A stretch of DNA of 64,000 bases from Paenibacillus piscarius (GCF_022234545.1 NZ_JAIEUI010000001.1:124001-188000); one strand, 5' to 3'; positions 8,690-18,539 are shown, counted from the stretch's first letter. The notes: generated by a model not told the origin, from the letters alone. Numbers and translations are program-made.

Positions 8690-10407
8690 ATGAGCTGGCG
8701 ATTTTGTCCAAGGCCATGATAGCAGAACGGAAGGATATACTCCTGTCGATTCTGGGAGGGTTTATTGCCGGCGCAGCCGGTGTGGCTCTCTTCTCCGCGA
8801 GCGGATATCTGATTTCACAGACGGTCTTTATGCCGCCGCTCTATACCCTGATCATACTGACTTCGCTGGTCAAGCTGCTGGGTCTGCTCCGGGCGGCAAG
8901 CCGTTACGGGGAACGCCTGTATTCGCACAGAGCAACCTTTTCGATGCTTAGCCGTTTGCGCACAGGCTTTTTCGCCAGGCTGATCCCGCTAACGCCCGGT
9001 ATCTTGAACAAGAACCGCAGCGGAGATCTGCTGGCGCGGATTGTCGGCGATGTAGAGAGCCTGCAGAATTATTTTTTGCGTGTCGCTTATCCGCCGGTGA
9101 TCGTCATTACTGTGTTTCTGGCAACCATGGTGTTCAGTGCTTCCTATTCGTTCTGGATCGCCTGCTTGTTTGTAATCGGGATGCTGCTGACAGCATTAGT
9201 TGTACCGGGCATCGTATTGCTGGGCCAGCGGAAGATACACGGCCGTGTCCGTAAGCAGCGGGCGCTGCTGTCAACGGAAGTGACCGAAGTATTATATGGC
9301 TTCCGCGATCTGAAGGTATACGGACAATTGCCGCAGCGGGAGCGGCAGCTCCAGGCGGCTTCGGAAGCACTGACAGCAGAGCAGCAGCGTGCAGCCGGCC
9401 ATCTGCTGCGCGGACAGGCGATGCACACCTTTGTCACCTTTTTTATATCTTGGGGTGTACTGACGCTAGGGGCCTATCTCATTATGGAGGGGGCGCTGGC
9501 TGGCGTATTTTTAGCGATGCTGGTTATGGCCTCACAGACGGTGTTTGAAGAGGCTGGAGCCATGGCAACTTTGCCTGCCTATAAGCAAGACAGCGAGCAT
9601 GCCGCCAAAAGACTGACTGAAACTGTAGGGACTGCTGATGACATACCTGTGCAGCCGGACCGCACCTTGGCGGAAGGAGAGCCTGTTTCGGTGGAGCTGT
9701 CCGGCGTTACGTTCCAATATGATGACGAGTGGCGGCCCGCGCTGACAGAGGTGTCGCTCCAGCTCCCGGCGGGCTCCAGAACGGCTATTGTCGGACCGAG
9801 CGGTTCCGGCAAATCCACGCTGATCGATCTGCTGCTTAAATTACGCATGCCTGTATCCGGGGAGATACGGTTGAACGGCATTCCGGTGCAAGAGCTGGAT
9901 GAGTCAGGCATTTGGGAAGCCGCGAATGTCGTATTGCAGGGAAGCCATTTTTTCCGCGGAACGGTTCGTGATAACCTGCTGCTGAATGGAGAAGAACACT
10001 CTGACGAAGCATTGCTGGAAGCTCTGGCTAAGGCCCAATTGCCGGATGTGGCATTAACCGATATGGTATTCGAAAAAGGAGAGAACCAGTCCGACGGCGA
10101 GAAGCAGCGTCTGGCGCTGGCCCGGGTTATGCTCCGCAAAGGGCGGTTATGGCTGCTGGATGAACCGACCTCTTCGCTGGATTATGTAACGGAAGAGCGC
10201 GTGCTCACCCATCTCTACGAACAGGCAGCCGGAGACACCTTACTGCTCATTTGCCACCGGCTTACCGGCCTGGAAGGCATGGACAGGATTATCGTCATGG
10301 AGCAGGGCAGGGTGATCGAGACAGGTTCATATGCGGAGCTGATGGAACAAGAAGGGTATTTTTACCGGATGAAGCAGATTGAGCTGCAGATGATTGGAGA
10401 GCAGTAA
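8686..10407 (+). CDS. cydC: Thiol reductant ABC exporter subunit CydC
   Basis: Partner of CydD, 573 aa. N-terminal membrane domain (about 15-310) and ATPase domain with Walker A GPSGSGKST (near 370), Walker B LWLLDEPTSSLD (near 490) and H-loop ICHR. The ABC signature is degenerate: NQSDGEKQR replaces LSGGEKQR, so the two composite ATP sites are unlikely to be equivalent. Such asymmetry is known in heterodimeric exporters. Last gene of the cyd operon, followed by a strong terminator. Confidence 0.93.
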   Translation: MNELAILSKAMIAERKDILLSILGGFIAGAAGVALFSASGYLISQTVFMPPLYTLIILTSLVKLLGLLRAASRYGERLYSHRATFSMLSRLRTGFFARLIPLTPGILNKNRSGDLLARIVGDVESLQNYFLRVAYPPVIVITVFLATMVFSASYSFWIACLFVIGMLLTALVVPGIVLLGQRKIHGRVRKQRALLSTEVTEVLYGFRDLKVYGQLPQRERQLQAASEALTAEQQRAAGHLLRGQAMHTFVTFFISWGVLTLGAYLIMEGALAGVFLAMLVMASQTVFEEAGAMATLPAYKQDSEHAAKRLTETVGTADDIPVQPDRTLAEGEPVSVELSGVTFQYDDEWRPALTEVSLQLPAGSRTAIVGPSGSGKSTLIDLLLKLRMPVSGEIRLNGIPVQELDESGIWEAANVVLQGSHFFRGTVRDNLLLNGEEHSDEALLEALAKAQLPDVALTDMVFEKGENQSDGEKQRLALARVMLRKGRLWLLDEPTSSLDYVTEERVLTHLYEQAAGDTLLLICHRLTGLEGMDRIIVMEQGRVIETGSYAELMEQEGYFYRMKQIELQMIGEQ

Positions 10408-10419
10408 TGAAAACAATAA

Positions 10420-10461
10420 ACAATCCCGATATGACACCAAGCATATCAGGGTTGTTTTTTT
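10420..10461 (+). terminator. Terminator of the cydABCD operon
   Basis: ACAATCCCGATATG pairs with CATATCAGGGTTGT (one mismatch) around ACACCAAG, followed by seven T. Confidence 0.9.
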
Positions 10462-10494
10462 GTCTGGTTATACCTTTCCCTGTAATTAAACGGG

Positions 10495-10523
10495 TTGTAT
10501 ATTTACAGGAATATAGTTATATT
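10495..10523 (+). promoter_or_regulatory. Promoter of the ABC exporter pair
   Basis: -35 TTGTAT (10495-10500), 17-bp spacer, -10 TATATT (10518-10523), 24 bp before the first start codon. Confidence 0.6.
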
Positions 10524-10546
10524 TTAGGAAATGCAGAAAGGAGAGA

Positions 10547-12346
10547 ATGAATGAAATTATGCCAAAGCAAGCCATAAAATCCATCGCCATTTTATTCAAA
10601 TATGCGCCCTATCTAATCATCTTGAAGTTCTTACAGATCCTGCTGCTTGCTCTGACCACTCCGCTGACGCTATACATAACACAGCATCTGATTGATTCTT
10701 TACAAGGTTACATGAATAATGTTGTTCCGCTGATTCAGCTTGTCAAATGGGGCTTAGCCTTGGCGGGGACGCTGCTTTTCTCGGCGAATAGCACCTTCAT
10801 TGACAGCATGATTACCCTACGCTTGAGGAGCAAGCTGAACAAGGATTTTATGGAAGAGCTTGTGCAGAAATTTAACCGGATTGAGTACTCCTGTTTTGAG
10901 GATTCGAAGGTGCAGGATCATCTAAATAAGATGGGGAATCACCCGGATGAAAAGATTCTGGAGGTGCTGATTCAGACCTTAACGATGATATCACAGCTTG
11001 TCAGTTTATTGAGCTTGATGGCTATCTTTTTACAGGTGTCGGTCTGGTTTACTGTGGCCTTCCTGGCGATCTTCACACTAATGGTGGTACTGAACTTCAA
11101 AGCGATGAAAATGATGAACGGGCTGTTTACTAGCCAATCCCGGGATGAGCGTGAATTATCCTATCTGGGGGGACTGCTAAGTGACAAAAGACCCTTGTTA
11201 GAACTCAAGGTATTTGGTGCGGTCGAATATATCCAGAGTAAATGGAAACAAAAATCAGAAAAGGTGCTAAAAGAGCGGTTGATGACTACAATAAAGTCTC
11301 ATCGCTATTTTGCTGCCAGCAGCTTTTTGCTTCTAATGTGGATTGGACTAGTAATCTTTGAGCTGATTCATGGAGTCTTAGACCGGCGGGTTTCTGTCGG
11401 GTTGTTCGTTTCTTTGATTGGAGCATCCGGCAGTATTCTGGGAACTGCAGATGATCTGTCATTGCTATTCTCCCGGCTGTCTCATCGTTGTATGGAGATT
11501 ATGCATTATGAAATGTTCATGCAGCTTCCAGAGCGGCAAACTGCAACTGTATCTGAGCATCCGCCATCTGCCGACTCTGGACCTTATCCATTCATAGAAT
11601 TTAGAGACGTCTGTTTTACATATCCGGGTACTGCAGAACAGGTGCTGAAGAAGGTCTCCTTCACCATTCAACAGCATGAACATATTGCTTTGGTTGGAGG
11701 GAATGGGGCCGGTAAATCGACAATTGTGAAGCTGTTAATGAAGCTTTATGCTCCAGATCACGGAGAAATATTGATATATGGCGTACCATTGAACCAGATC
11801 AGTCAAGAAAACCTTAGAAACAGTATGGGGATTATCTTTCAGGATTATGGAAAGTATTCATTGACTCTTCGGGAGAATATTGCTTTTGGTAACATAGCTA
11901 AAATAGGAAACGACAATGACCTTAGAGGTGCTCTGACCAAGGCAGCACCAGATGGGGTTCTATCTGATTTGGATACGGCTTTAGGAAAGATTGCAGAGAA
12001 TGGTATAGATCTGTCCGGAGGACAATGGCAGAAAATAGCCATGGCCCGTGCCTATTTGGCAGATTGTCCCTTCATGATTATGGATGAACCGACAGCAGCA
12101 TTGGATCCGGTGGCTGAAAGTGAATTGTACGCGACTTTTAGAGATATGATGGGTGAAAAGGGTTGTTTATTTATCTCTCATCGATTGGCGAGCGCCAGAT
12201 TCTCTGACCGTATCTTAGTGCTACAAGACGGTGCTATTGCGGAAGACGGAACTCACGAACATTTAATCGGTCAGCAGGGTATGTATGCAAATCTATGGAG
12301 CAAGCAAAGCTCTTGGTATAGGGACAGTGATGACTATGAAGGATAA
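10547..12346 (+). CDS. ABC transporter ATP-binding/permease protein, subunit 1
   Basis: Type-I ABC exporter half-transporter, 599 aa: transmembrane domain about 20-310, ATPase domain with Walker A GGNGAGKST (near 383), signature LSGGQWQK (near 488) and Walker B FMIMDEPTAALD (near 510). The W in the signature is common in peptide/lantibiotic (NisT/SpaT-like) exporters. No precursor peptide or modification gene is adjacent, so the substrate is unknown. The GAGAG-type RBS is close to ATG 10547; ATG 10559 is an alternative. Codons and overall composition are visibly more A/T-rich than in cyd or the sugar genes, suggesting separate acquisition. Confidence 0.88.
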   Translation: MNEIMPKQAIKSIAILFKYAPYLIILKFLQILLLALTTPLTLYITQHLIDSLQGYMNNVVPLIQLVKWGLALAGTLLFSANSTFIDSMITLRLRSKLNKDFMEELVQKFNRIEYSCFEDSKVQDHLNKMGNHPDEKILEVLIQTLTMISQLVSLLSLMAIFLQVSVWFTVAFLAIFTLMVVLNFKAMKMMNGLFTSQSRDERELSYLGGLLSDKRPLLELKVFGAVEYIQSKWKQKSEKVLKERLMTTIKSHRYFAASSFLLLMWIGLVIFELIHGVLDRRVSVGLFVSLIGASGSILGTADDLSLLFSRLSHRCMEIMHYEMFMQLPERQTATVSEHPPSADSGPYPFIEFRDVCFTYPGTAEQVLKKVSFTIQQHEHIALVGGNGAGKSTIVKLLMKLYAPDHGEILIYGVPLNQISQENLRNSMGIIFQDYGKYSLTLRENIAFGNIAKIGNDNDLRGALTKAAPDGVLSDLDTALGKIAENGIDLSGGQWQKIAMARAYLADCPFMIMDEPTAALDPVAESELYATFRDMMGEKGCLFISHRLASARFSDRILVLQDGAIAEDGTHEHLIGQQGMYANLWSKQSSWYRDSDDYEG

Positions 12347-14105
12347 ATACACACCGCTGGTGATTGTGTTAAGAGTGTACAAACAAACGTTAAAGGCTGC
12401 TCCATGGTCAGGGATCTTGTCTCCGCTGTATTATTTGCTTGAGGGCATTTTTCCGGTGTTTATAACGATTATATCAGCCAGACTTTTTAATGAAATTTAC
12501 GCTTACTCCCAAGGCAGGACGGAGGCGGAGCCTCTTTTTTTCTATGGAGGAGTTCTGCTGGCAGGCTATGTAGTGAAGCAGATCCTTCAGTTTATATCAA
12601 ATATTACAATCAATGCCGGAGTCTATGAACGATGCACAGACTATCACAAACAGGCTATAGCCCAAAAGAGTTCCCGGTTACCGCTGATCCTGTATGAGGA
12701 CTCCGAGACCATGAACATCAAAGCTAGAGCTATGGACTGTGTAAACCGTGAAATTCTAAGTCAAATTTATATGTCATCTGCGGTATTTGCTACCAGCGCT
12801 ATCAGTATTATTTCATTGGTGTCTGTGCTGGCCAGTTACAATCTGCTGTTTATTCTGTTGTCTTTATTAACAGTCATCCCCTACTTTATTGCTAGAAGGC
12901 TGCGTGGTAAGGATTTCTATGCTCTGAAGAAGAGACAAACCTCACGAGTCCGCTATAGGGATTACTTGTGGGAAATGTTCAATGACAGGACAGCGGTGAA
13001 AGAAATGCGAACCATGGGGTTCGACCAGTACTTAAGAGAGCAATTTAGAGAAACGAGAGTTGAGATTGATAAAGAGCTTTGGGCATTCAGTAAAAAGGAT
13101 GCCTTATCTTTGCTATTCTGCGATACGATTCGTGTCATTGGTTATACGGCGAGTGTTGTTCTCGCACTGGTCCTAACCATATCCGGCGAGATTAACATAG
13201 GCTTGTTCGGAGCAAGCATTGGGGCTTTTTTATCTGTGCAGAATGAAACGAAGAAGTTCTTAATGGATCTGGGCAGCCTTCCTGAGAAAATAGCTTTTGC
13301 CAAAGACTACTATACTTTTTTGGACTTAACTGAAGAACAGAAAGGCTCTGTACCAAAAAAGGGACTGAGCAACAGCATAAGACTGGAGCAACTTGACTTT
13401 ACTTATCCCAATGCAGCTGCCAAAACGATTAAAGGCATTAATCTGGAAATCCATAAAGGTGAGAAGATAGCGATTATAGGGGAAAATGGAAGCGGAAAAA
13501 CAACGCTCTCGAAGTTAGTTTTGGGCTTATACCCCGTTCAGAACGGAACAGTTACCTATGATGGGGAAGCGGTGGAGGAATTTAATCAAGAAACGCTTTT
13601 CCAAATGATTTCTATCATTCCACAGGATTTCATGAGATATTCACTTACACTGAGAGAGAATGTTTGTATAGCGGATCTGGGCAAATCTGAGGCTGACAGT
13701 GATATCTTGGATGTGCTGGCGTTGGTTGATCTGGATATCGACGCCTTCGGACTCGATCATACACTAGGGCGAGAATTCGATGGACTGGAGCTTTCAGGCG
13801 GACAATGGCAGAAGCTCTCCATTGCGAGGGCGTTATTCAAGAATAGTGAGATTATCGTGATGGATGAGCCTACTAGCGCATTGGACCCGCTGATTGAGAA
13901 TCAGATTCTGATGAATTTCCTTACAGTAGCTCATGGCAAGACAGCAATTATCGTCTCCCACCGGACCGGCTTGTGCCGGCATGTGGACAGAATTGTAGTG
14001 ATGAAGGCCGGTGAGATCGTCGAAGTCGGCAGCCACAGCGAGCTGATCCAGAGAGACGGCGAGTATACAAGATTGTATACAACGCAAGAGCAGTGGTACG
14101 TTTAG
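12330..14105 (+). CDS. ABC transporter ATP-binding/permease protein, subunit 2
   Basis: Second exporter half, 591 aa from ATG 12330 (GTG 12327 and ATG 12336 are also in frame). It overlaps the end of subunit 1 by 17 bp, indicating translational coupling and a heterodimer. The membrane domain occupies roughly the first 320 residues; the ATPase domain has Walker A GENGSGKTT (near 383), LSGGQWQK (near 487) and Walker B IIVMDEPTSALDP (near 508). Both ATPase halves have intact motifs. Its TAG overlaps the stop of the convergent araC gene by 4 bp (TTAG). The substrate is unknown. Confidence 0.88.
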   Translation: MTMKDKYTPLVIVLRVYKQTLKAAPWSGILSPLYYLLEGIFPVFITIISARLFNEIYAYSQGRTEAEPLFFYGGVLLAGYVVKQILQFISNITINAGVYERCTDYHKQAIAQKSSRLPLILYEDSETMNIKARAMDCVNREILSQIYMSSAVFATSAISIISLVSVLASYNLLFILLSLLTVIPYFIARRLRGKDFYALKKRQTSRVRYRDYLWEMFNDRTAVKEMRTMGFDQYLREQFRETRVEIDKELWAFSKKDALSLLFCDTIRVIGYTASVVLALVLTISGEINIGLFGASIGAFLSVQNETKKFLMDLGSLPEKIAFAKDYYTFLDLTEEQKGSVPKKGLSNSIRLEQLDFTYPNAAAKTIKGINLEIHKGEKIAIIGENGSGKTTLSKLVLGLYPVQNGTVTYDGEAVEEFNQETLFQMISIIPQDFMRYSLTLRENVCIADLGKSEADSDILDVLALVDLDIDAFGLDHTLGREFDGLELSGGQWQKLSIARALFKNSEIIVMDEPTSALDPLIENQILMNFLTVAHGKTAIIVSHRTGLCRHVDRIVVMKAGEIVEVGSHSELIQRDGEYTRLYTTQEQWYV

Positions 14106-14986
14106 ATTTCACCAGAACGTACTAACCGGTACCTGCCCGCAGGCATTCCATAGTGTCTCTTAAAGGCTGAGCAAAATTGCTCAAGCGACGAGTAGCCGAC
14201 CGATTCTGCGATATGGCTGATGGTCATGGCCGTCATGGTAAGGTAATGAGCTGCTGCATTCAACCGGGCCATGGTCCGTTTCTGGGTAAAGGTCATGCCG
14301 TAAAATTGTCTGATCGTTCGTTCCGTCTGTCTGACGCTTAAGCCTAAGGTGTCTGCCAGCCCTTGTACGGTAATAGACTGGTATTGATATAGAAAGCTGT
14401 GTTCGATGGTAGCCAGCCGGGTGTCGTCCAGGGTCTGCAGGGGGGCCTGTGAGACAGAGGCGGCCGGCTGGTCCCGTGCATAATTCCGGATCAGCTTGAC
14501 GATGATCTGTTCAAGAATCGTGCTTACATACCGGTGATAACCGATGAATTTGCGGGTCGTTTCGTAAGATAGCTGCTCGAACAGAGGCATCAGATTTTGT
14601 GTATCCTGGCCAATCCAGAATGGTGTCTGTGCGAATGCACCGGTGATGCTCTCAAGCTCCTGATCCCGGGCAGGCTTGTGTTCAAGCAGCTCGAAGCAGA
14701 TACAGTACTCCGACATGGGGTCTGAAGGATTCGTTATCTGCTCATGGACGACATCTGGTCCTGTCATGAACAAGGTGCCGGGGACGACCGGATAACTGTG
14801 GCCGTTCGCAATCAGCGTACCTTGCCCCTCCGGGACATAATGCAGCTCATAGCTTCGCTTGCTGTGGATGTGCTCGGGAAAAGAACGGTGAAACGTGCCG
14901 AATAGCATATATACCACATTCAGATTCAGTCCTCCGATTGTAATCTTAAGATTCATATTCTCCAGGTGGATCGGCGGTAAATTCAT
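14102..14986 (-). CDS. AraC-family regulator with N-terminal cupin
   Basis: 294 aa. The N-terminal cupin-like sensor (about 25-120, with the HIHSKRSYELHYVPEG metal/sugar-binding-like strand) is followed by a linker and a C-terminal double helix-turn-helix (about 190-290: ITVQGLADTLGLSVRQTERTIRQFYG and ISHIAESVGYSSLEQFCSAFKRHYG). GAGGAG lies about 10 bp before the ATG. Divergent from the GH95-like gene at 15142, the likely target. It is convergent with the ABC exporter and overlaps it by 4 bp. The inducer is unknown, presumably a sugar. Confidence 0.9.
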   Translation of the reverse strand: MNLPPIHLENMNLKITIGGLNLNVVYMLFGTFHRSFPEHIHSKRSYELHYVPEGQGTLIANGHSYPVVPGTLFMTGPDVVHEQITNPSDPMSEYCICFELLEHKPARDQELESITGAFAQTPFWIGQDTQNLMPLFEQLSYETTRKFIGYHRYVSTILEQIIVKLIRNYARDQPAASVSQAPLQTLDDTRLATIEHSFLYQYQSITVQGLADTLGLSVRQTERTIRQFYGMTFTQKRTMARLNAAAHYLTMTAMTISHIAESVGYSSLEQFCSAFKRHYGMPAGRYRLVRSGEI

Positions 14987-15141
14987 GCGCTATCCGCTCC
15001 TCATTCAAGGCTGTGCCCCCATTATAACAGATCTGCGAAATTGCGACATGTGAAGCGGGAATCTGTCGTTCCTGTGAATGCTGCTTGAGGTCAGGTGATC
15101 TTTATAATAAGAGTCAAATGAGTAGGAGGGAGCATCACCGC

Positions 15142-17859
15142 ATGAAGAATGATATACAACCTGTCCGCCTTTACGAACAAGGAAATTTCGCCAGCACCTA
15201 TACGGAGATTCCAGTGTCTAATCCTGGCCGGGCGTGGCGGGACGGAATGGTCAGCGGCAACGGGGAGAACGGATACGTCACGTCCGGAGCGCCGTATTCG
15301 GACAGCTTTATTTTTCAAAATATGTGGTTCAACTATCCGTCCGGCGACCCGCGGGTGATACCGGAGGAATTGACTGGACAGCTTGCTGAGGCCAGGAGGA
15401 ATGTCTTCCAGCTTAATGATCAATGGAAGATTACGTTTGCGGACGGGACCACCCGGGCTAGAACCTTTCTCTACAGCTATCATCCGGGACACCAGCTCCG
15501 GCTAAGCGTCGAGAATAAGGGAACCGTGTCCGGCTATGAAAGATGGACGAATTATGAGACAGCGGAAACCGGTGTGCGATACTCCGATGGAGGTGGAGAG
15601 TGGGTGCGCACCTCTTTTACGTCCAGGGAAGACAATGTATCGATTACGAGGATCTCGCAATCCTCCACCGGTGCCAAGATCAACATGATCATTTCAATAG
15701 ATGACATTTCGGGGATGTACAAAGCGCAGGACGGGGCGACCGAGGTGACGGCGCTCCAATACAAGAAGCTGGTTAATCCGAATGCGGACTATATCGCACA
15801 GGTGGCCCATTACCCCTCCTACCCGGGCAGCGAGCTGGCCGATGGGGGATACGCCGGTCTGACTCAGGTTGTGGTCATTAACGGAACACAGAAGCGGGTG
15901 CTGCTTGCCGACACGGATGAACCAATGAATGTTGGAGCAGAGCAGAATCCGGCGATTCAAGTGGCCGATGCAGAAGCCGTCTACTTGATTTCGCAATCGG
16001 ACCGGACCTTTGATCTGGGCAAGATTGGTGATTTTGCAGGCCAGACGAGCTATGCGATCGTTGACGGTCTTTTGCAGAATACGAAGGCTGTTGCGGTAAA
16101 ATATCAGGACGCTTCGGGCATCTTCGATTACAATGCCGCCCTTGCGCCCCATGCCCGGAGGCACGCCGCAGAATTTAACGCCGTACGTTTCTCTCTGGCA
16201 GGCGACAACGAGGGTAAGTCCGCAGACAATGTAACCTTGATCAACGCGCAGAAGGCTTCCAAAACGGAAATCCATCAAGCTTTTATGGAACAGGTGTACA
16301 ATCAGGGAAGGTATGCCTTGATCTGCTGCAGCGGCTCAAGCGTTCCACGGCTATACGGCATGTGGACGGGAGAGTGGAACCCAGGCTGGCGCGCCATCTA
16401 TACTCTCGACGCCAACGTGAATTTGCAGGTCTCGCCGATGAATACAGGTCATTTGACGATTGCCCAACTTGGCTATATCACCTTCTTTTTGCGGAATACG
16501 CCCGATTTCGAATACAATGCGCGGATGGCCTACGGAATGCACGATGCGCTTCAGGTATCGGTCAACTCGGATATCGACCGCGGGATGCATGTGGAATACG
16601 ACAACGATTACCCGTTTCAATATTGGAATGCCGGGGCAAGCTGGTGTCTTCTGCCCATCTATGAATATTGGCAATGTTACGGCAACCAGCAGATTCCCAT
16701 CAACGATTACATGAGAATCCATGAGCTGAAGCCGATTCTGAGCGTTAAGGACGGGGGGCTGACGGATGAAGAATTCGCAGAGCTGCTCGGCAGGGGATAT
16801 CTGGATTTAGAGCAGGATATCTTGCTTACGCTGTTAACTAAGCAGGCTAATTTCTGGGAGCAGCTATGTACGCCGGAGTACTATACAGATGCTAACGGCA
16901 AAGCGTGCTATGAGCAAGGGAAGACGGAGCTGCATCCGGGCGAGAAATATCTGCTCATCCCCGCCTATTCGCCGGAGAATCACCCTGTCGGTTATAACAG
17001 CACGCTTACGGCTAATGCCAGTATGGATATTTCAGCAGCAAGGGACGGACTGAATATGGTCATCACCCTGGAGCGGGCGGTTAAGCGTGATGGATACGAA
17101 GCTGCGGTTGCCAGATGGGAAGCATTGCTTGCGCTGCTGCCGGACTATAAGGTGGACAAGGACGGCGCTTTGCGCGAATGGGCAATGAATGAATATACGG
17201 AGAACAACGACCACCGCCATTTGAGCCATCTCTACCCGGCCTGGCCTGCTTATGAGACGCAGAACGATGCTGAGCTTGCGAGAGCTGCTATTACCGCGAT
17301 GGAGAACCGCAACAAATACAATACGTCGGACGCCACGGCGGGGCATGGCTGGATGCACAAAGCGCTGGTCTGCGCACGGTTGAAGGACGGCAACGAAGTG
17401 GCCGCTTCGCTTTTGCCGATGATGACGGATTCCGGTTACTATGCCTCGCTGATGACGGACCACGACACCAACGGTAGAAATGACTGCTATTGCACGGATA
17501 CCTTATTCGGTACGGTGGGAGCGGTGAATGAGGCTTTGTTGTTCTCCAATACCGGTGAGATTGAGGTACTTCCGGCCCTGCCGCCCGGATGGAAATCTGG
17601 GTCCATAGATGGATTGATGGCCAGAACCCGGCTGGAGGTCCGCACTTTAACATGGGATCTTGCATCCAAAACAGTGAGCGTTACCCTGCACTCCATGATG
17701 GATGCCAACAAGCTCCAATTGAAATTGGGCCTTCCTTGGACAAGAGCAACGGTAAACGGAGAAGAAGCTATGGCGCATGGAGAGGGAGCGGGGAAATATC
17801 TTCGCATGACGTTGAGTTCCGGTATTGCTGTTACTGTCGAGTTCACGTTATGTGATTAA
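15142..17859 (+). CDS. GH95-like glycoside hydrolase (alpha-L-fucosidase/galactosidase type)
   Basis: 905 aa, predicted cytoplasmic (no signal peptide). Clearly related to the GH95 enzyme at 42875 but divergent. The family's N-terminal WxxGxxxGNG block reads WRDGMVSGNGENGY; N-x-N catalytic-base region is DANVNLQVSP; the general-acid region IPAYSPENHP has E612; the C-terminal catalytic Asp region is CTDTLFGTVGAV in place of DGNFGGTAG. The expected catalytic residues appear present, but both flanking motifs differ, so the substrate may not be fucose. I chose ATG 15142, about 11 bp after AGGAGGG, over the upstream in-frame start. It is divergent from araC at 14102. Exact activity is uncertain. 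Confidence 0.75.
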   Translation: MKNDIQPVRLYEQGNFASTYTEIPVSNPGRAWRDGMVSGNGENGYVTSGAPYSDSFIFQNMWFNYPSGDPRVIPEELTGQLAEARRNVFQLNDQWKITFADGTTRARTFLYSYHPGHQLRLSVENKGTVSGYERWTNYETAETGVRYSDGGGEWVRTSFTSREDNVSITRISQSSTGAKINMIISIDDISGMYKAQDGATEVTALQYKKLVNPNADYIAQVAHYPSYPGSELADGGYAGLTQVVVINGTQKRVLLADTDEPMNVGAEQNPAIQVADAEAVYLISQSDRTFDLGKIGDFAGQTSYAIVDGLLQNTKAVAVKYQDASGIFDYNAALAPHARRHAAEFNAVRFSLAGDNEGKSADNVTLINAQKASKTEIHQAFMEQVYNQGRYALICCSGSSVPRLYGMWTGEWNPGWRAIYTLDANVNLQVSPMNTGHLTIAQLGYITFFLRNTPDFEYNARMAYGMHDALQVSVNSDIDRGMHVEYDNDYPFQYWNAGASWCLLPIYEYWQCYGNQQIPINDYMRIHELKPILSVKDGGLTDEEFAELLGRGYLDLEQDILLTLLTKQANFWEQLCTPEYYTDANGKACYEQGKTELHPGEKYLLIPAYSPENHPVGYNSTLTANASMDISAARDGLNMVITLERAVKRDGYEAAVARWEALLALLPDYKVDKDGALREWAMNEYTENNDHRHLSHLYPAWPAYETQNDAELARAAITAMENRNKYNTSDATAGHGWMHKALVCARLKDGNEVAASLLPMMTDSGYYASLMTDHDTNGRNDCYCTDTLFGTVGAVNEALLFSNTGEIEVLPALPPGWKSGSIDGLMARTRLEVRTLTWDLASKTVSVTLHSMMDANKLQLKLGLPWTRATVNGEEAMAHGEGAGKYLRMTLSSGIAVTVEFTLCD

Positions 17860-17894
17860 GGTCGAGGGGAGGCAGGCATCCAATAACCGGGTAA

Positions 17895-17921
17895 TGAAAC
17901 TGTGACAGGCGGTGATACGTA
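17895..17921 (+). promoter_or_regulatory. ECF (sigma-W-like) promoter of the LURP-one gene
   Basis: TGAAAC (17895-17900), 17-bp spacer, CGTA (17918-17921), close to the sigma-W consensus TGAAAC-N16/17-CGTA. A TATAAT at 17938-17943 lacks a properly spaced -35. Confidence 0.6.
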
Positions 17922-17959
17922 TCTGAGGTAGGTAGACTATAATACGGAGGATACAAATC

Positions 17960-18448
17960 ATGAAACAACTCTACATCAAGCAAAAAGTATTCAGCATAGG
18001 CGAGAAGTTCACGGTGAAGAACGAGCGGGAGCAGGATGTGTACTACGTGGAGGGCAGCTTTATGCAGATTCCCAAGACGTTCTCGATTATGAACGCAGGT
18101 GGAAGGGAAGTCGCGCTGATTACGAAGAAGGTGTTCAGCTTGCTGCCCCGGTTCTTTGTGGAAGTGGGTGGCCGTGAGGTGCTGACGATTCAGAAGGAGC
18201 TGTCGTTCTTCAAGGCGCGTTATTCGATTGATTCGGCGGATATTGAGGTGCACGGGAACTGGTGGGACATGGATTTCCAGGTCTTGCAGCGCGGAACCGT
18301 CGTGGGGGAAGTCAGCAAAGAGTGGTTCACCTGGGGGGACAGCTACAGCGTGCTAGTACTGAATGAGGAACTGGAGGCGGTCATCGTTGCGATTGTGGTC
18401 GCCATTGATTGCGTGAAGTCGGACCACCGTGCTGCTGCTTCTAATTAG
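17960..18448 (+). CDS. LURP-one-related (YxjI-like) protein
   Basis: 162 aa single-domain protein of the LOR/Tubby-like beta-barrel fold. Typical features are the opening LYIKQKVFSIGEKFTVKNE, repeated beta-hairpins such as DVYYVEGSF and the central ISIM-like strand, with a hydrophobic C-terminal helix near residues 140-155. The fold may bind membrane lipids; biochemical function is not established. In B. subtilis, yxjI is, as I recall, a sigma-W target, and a sigma-W-like promoter is visible here. CGGAGG precedes the start. It stands alone between the GH95-like gene and the WG-repeat gene. Confidence 0.85.
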   Translation: MKQLYIKQKVFSIGEKFTVKNEREQDVYYVEGSFMQIPKTFSIMNAGGREVALITKKVFSLLPRFFVEVGGREVLTIQKELSFFKARYSIDSADIEVHGNWWDMDFQVLQRGTVVGEVSKEWFTWGDSYSVLVLNEELEAVIVAIVVAIDCVKSDHRAAASN

Positions 18449-18539
18449 GAGTATTTGTGAAACTAATCTTTCCTCCAAGCGTCTATAACATTAATTCCAG
18501 TTCCACCCAACTGTATGACTTAGGAGGAGGATTCCTACG

